Part shown: positions 63,332 to 64,000 of the stretch, piece after piece
Numbering within the stretch: the first letter of the stretch is position 1
How the letters are laid out: each line of letters opens with the position of its first letter
Assembly (NCBI GenBank): GCA_033239005.1
Contig: BSQZ01000060.1
Location: forward strand, 2,957,501-3,021,500
DNA length: 64,000 nt
From: Lamellibrachia satsuma
Lineage: Eukaryota; Annelida; Polychaeta; Sabellida; Siboglinidae
Reading direction: 5' to 3'
Notes under the pieces: model-generated
What the model saw: only the letters and a program-made list of their open reading frames with translations
What the model was told of the DNA's origin: nothing
The model's database searches: none
Program-made: the position numbers and the translations under genes

Positions 63332-63790
63332 ATCATCATCATCATCATCATGACATCATCTCAGCCATTGTCAGCCCACTGCAGGGCGAAAGCCTCCCCA
63401 AGCTGGTGCCATTTCTCATCCATGTCATGCCAGCAAACTTTACTCATCTCTCCATCTAGTTTTTTGTTGTCCCTGACTTTCGAGAACCTGTCATTCGTTT
63501 CCGTTCTGTTGTTCTCTTTGTCCACCTGTTGTCCTTAATTCTGGCAAGGTGTCCCACCCATCTCCATTTCTTGATTTTAACTTGTTTCATGACATCCTGG
63601 ATTTTAGTTTGCTCTCTGATCCATTTGTTAGTTTTTTATCTCTCTTGGTAATTCCTAGCATACATCTTTACATGCTTCTTTGTGTTGTTCTAAGTTTTTG
63701 TTCAATTTTTTTTCATTGCCCAAGTCTGCACCATATGTCATAGATGGTAATATACATTGGTCAAAGACTCTACTGTATTTTTCTTCACTT
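63332..63790 (-). mobile_element. RTE-like retrotransposon 3' fragment with (ATG)n tail
   Basis: The complement reads KQVKIKKWRWVGHLARIKDN and, after frameshifts, LGEAFALQWADNG, then a tail of ATG repeats (CATCAT on the + strand at 63,331-63,352). (ATG)n-type tails are usual for RTE elements. It inserted into the CR1-like copy at 63,331. Confidence 0.83.
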
Positions 63791-64000
63791 TAGCAATTGC
63801 TAAGTACCCATTATGCTGCATCTAAAGACTTTGTCTTCTATGCTGCTGTTTTTAAAAGATATTAAATAACCTGAAGCAAGAGAAAACAGATGAAGCAGCC
63901 TTCGTGATTTTTATTCATGCCCTTGACCAGTGTGAAACTGCAAAGCAGAAGTGTTGCCAATTTGTTACATGACTGGCCCGTTTACTAGGATGTATCTATT
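63791..64000. other. Intron 2 of glycogen synthase, right edge
   Basis: Nothing recognised; the third coding exon is not in the window. Confidence 0.5.

Overview
This is nuclear DNA from an animal, most likely a marine invertebrate; I cannot fix the phylum from the sequence. The evidence is exon/intron structure with GT..AG junctions, long AT-rich introns and intergenic DNA, very long microsatellites, and several clades of animal-type non-LTR retrotransposons plus a Ty3/Gypsy element. Most open frames are low-complexity artefacts of (TA)n, (GT)n, (CCCG)n or (GTG)n, or fragments of mobile elements. Few host genes are supported.

Two host loci stand out. (1) Between about 24.1 and 39.8 kb lies a tandem family of small secreted cysteine-rich genes on the + strand. 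Each has a short 5' exon behind a TATA-like box, an exon encoding a signal peptide, and a last exon with a C..CC..CC..CC..C pattern that resembles galaxin repeats. Copy 1 (105 aa) and copy 2 (103 aa) are intact. Copy 3 is a pseudogene that has lost its start codon and splice donor and carries frameshifts. In all three, the second intron holds a long C3N tetranucleotide array at the same place: (CCCG)n in copies 1 and 2, (CCCA)n in copy 3. Copies 1 and 2 share flanking DNA, so they arose by segmental duplication and then collected different insertions. (2) The right end carries the first two coding exons of glycogen synthase (52,640-52,784 and 62,787-62,968, +). They are separated by a 10-kb intron full of repeats, and the gene continues beyond the window.

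Layout: 1-5.4 kb, simple and tandem repeats plus small CR1-like fragments. 5.4-8.4 kb, a nearly complete L2-like retrotransposon on the - strand with a 2A-like motif at its N-terminus, joined directly to an array of 71-bp monomers. 8.4-16.5 kb, fragments, microsatellites and an unidentified coding-like region (9.8-13.1 kb). 16.9-21.2 kb, two large CR1-like copies in opposite orientations. 21.2-24 kb, microsatellites and a 26-bp minisatellite. 24-40 kb, the galaxin-like cluster with an 8-bp-TSD (hAT-like) element, a 9-bp-TSD inverted-repeat element, a SINE and non-LTR copies. 40-44.6 kb, a TA-flanked inverted-repeat element and a fossil of a CXC-domain protein. 44.6-49.4 kb, an RTE-like fragment interrupted by a complete but coding-defective Gypsy element. 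49.4-52.1 kb, a second CR1-like family. 52.6-64 kb, glycogen synthase with a large fold-back repeat in intron 1.

Nothing here suggests a prokaryotic-style system, a CRISPR array or an operon. The most novel part is the galaxin-like cluster and the way mobile elements and C-rich arrays have shaped its introns and 3' UTRs.
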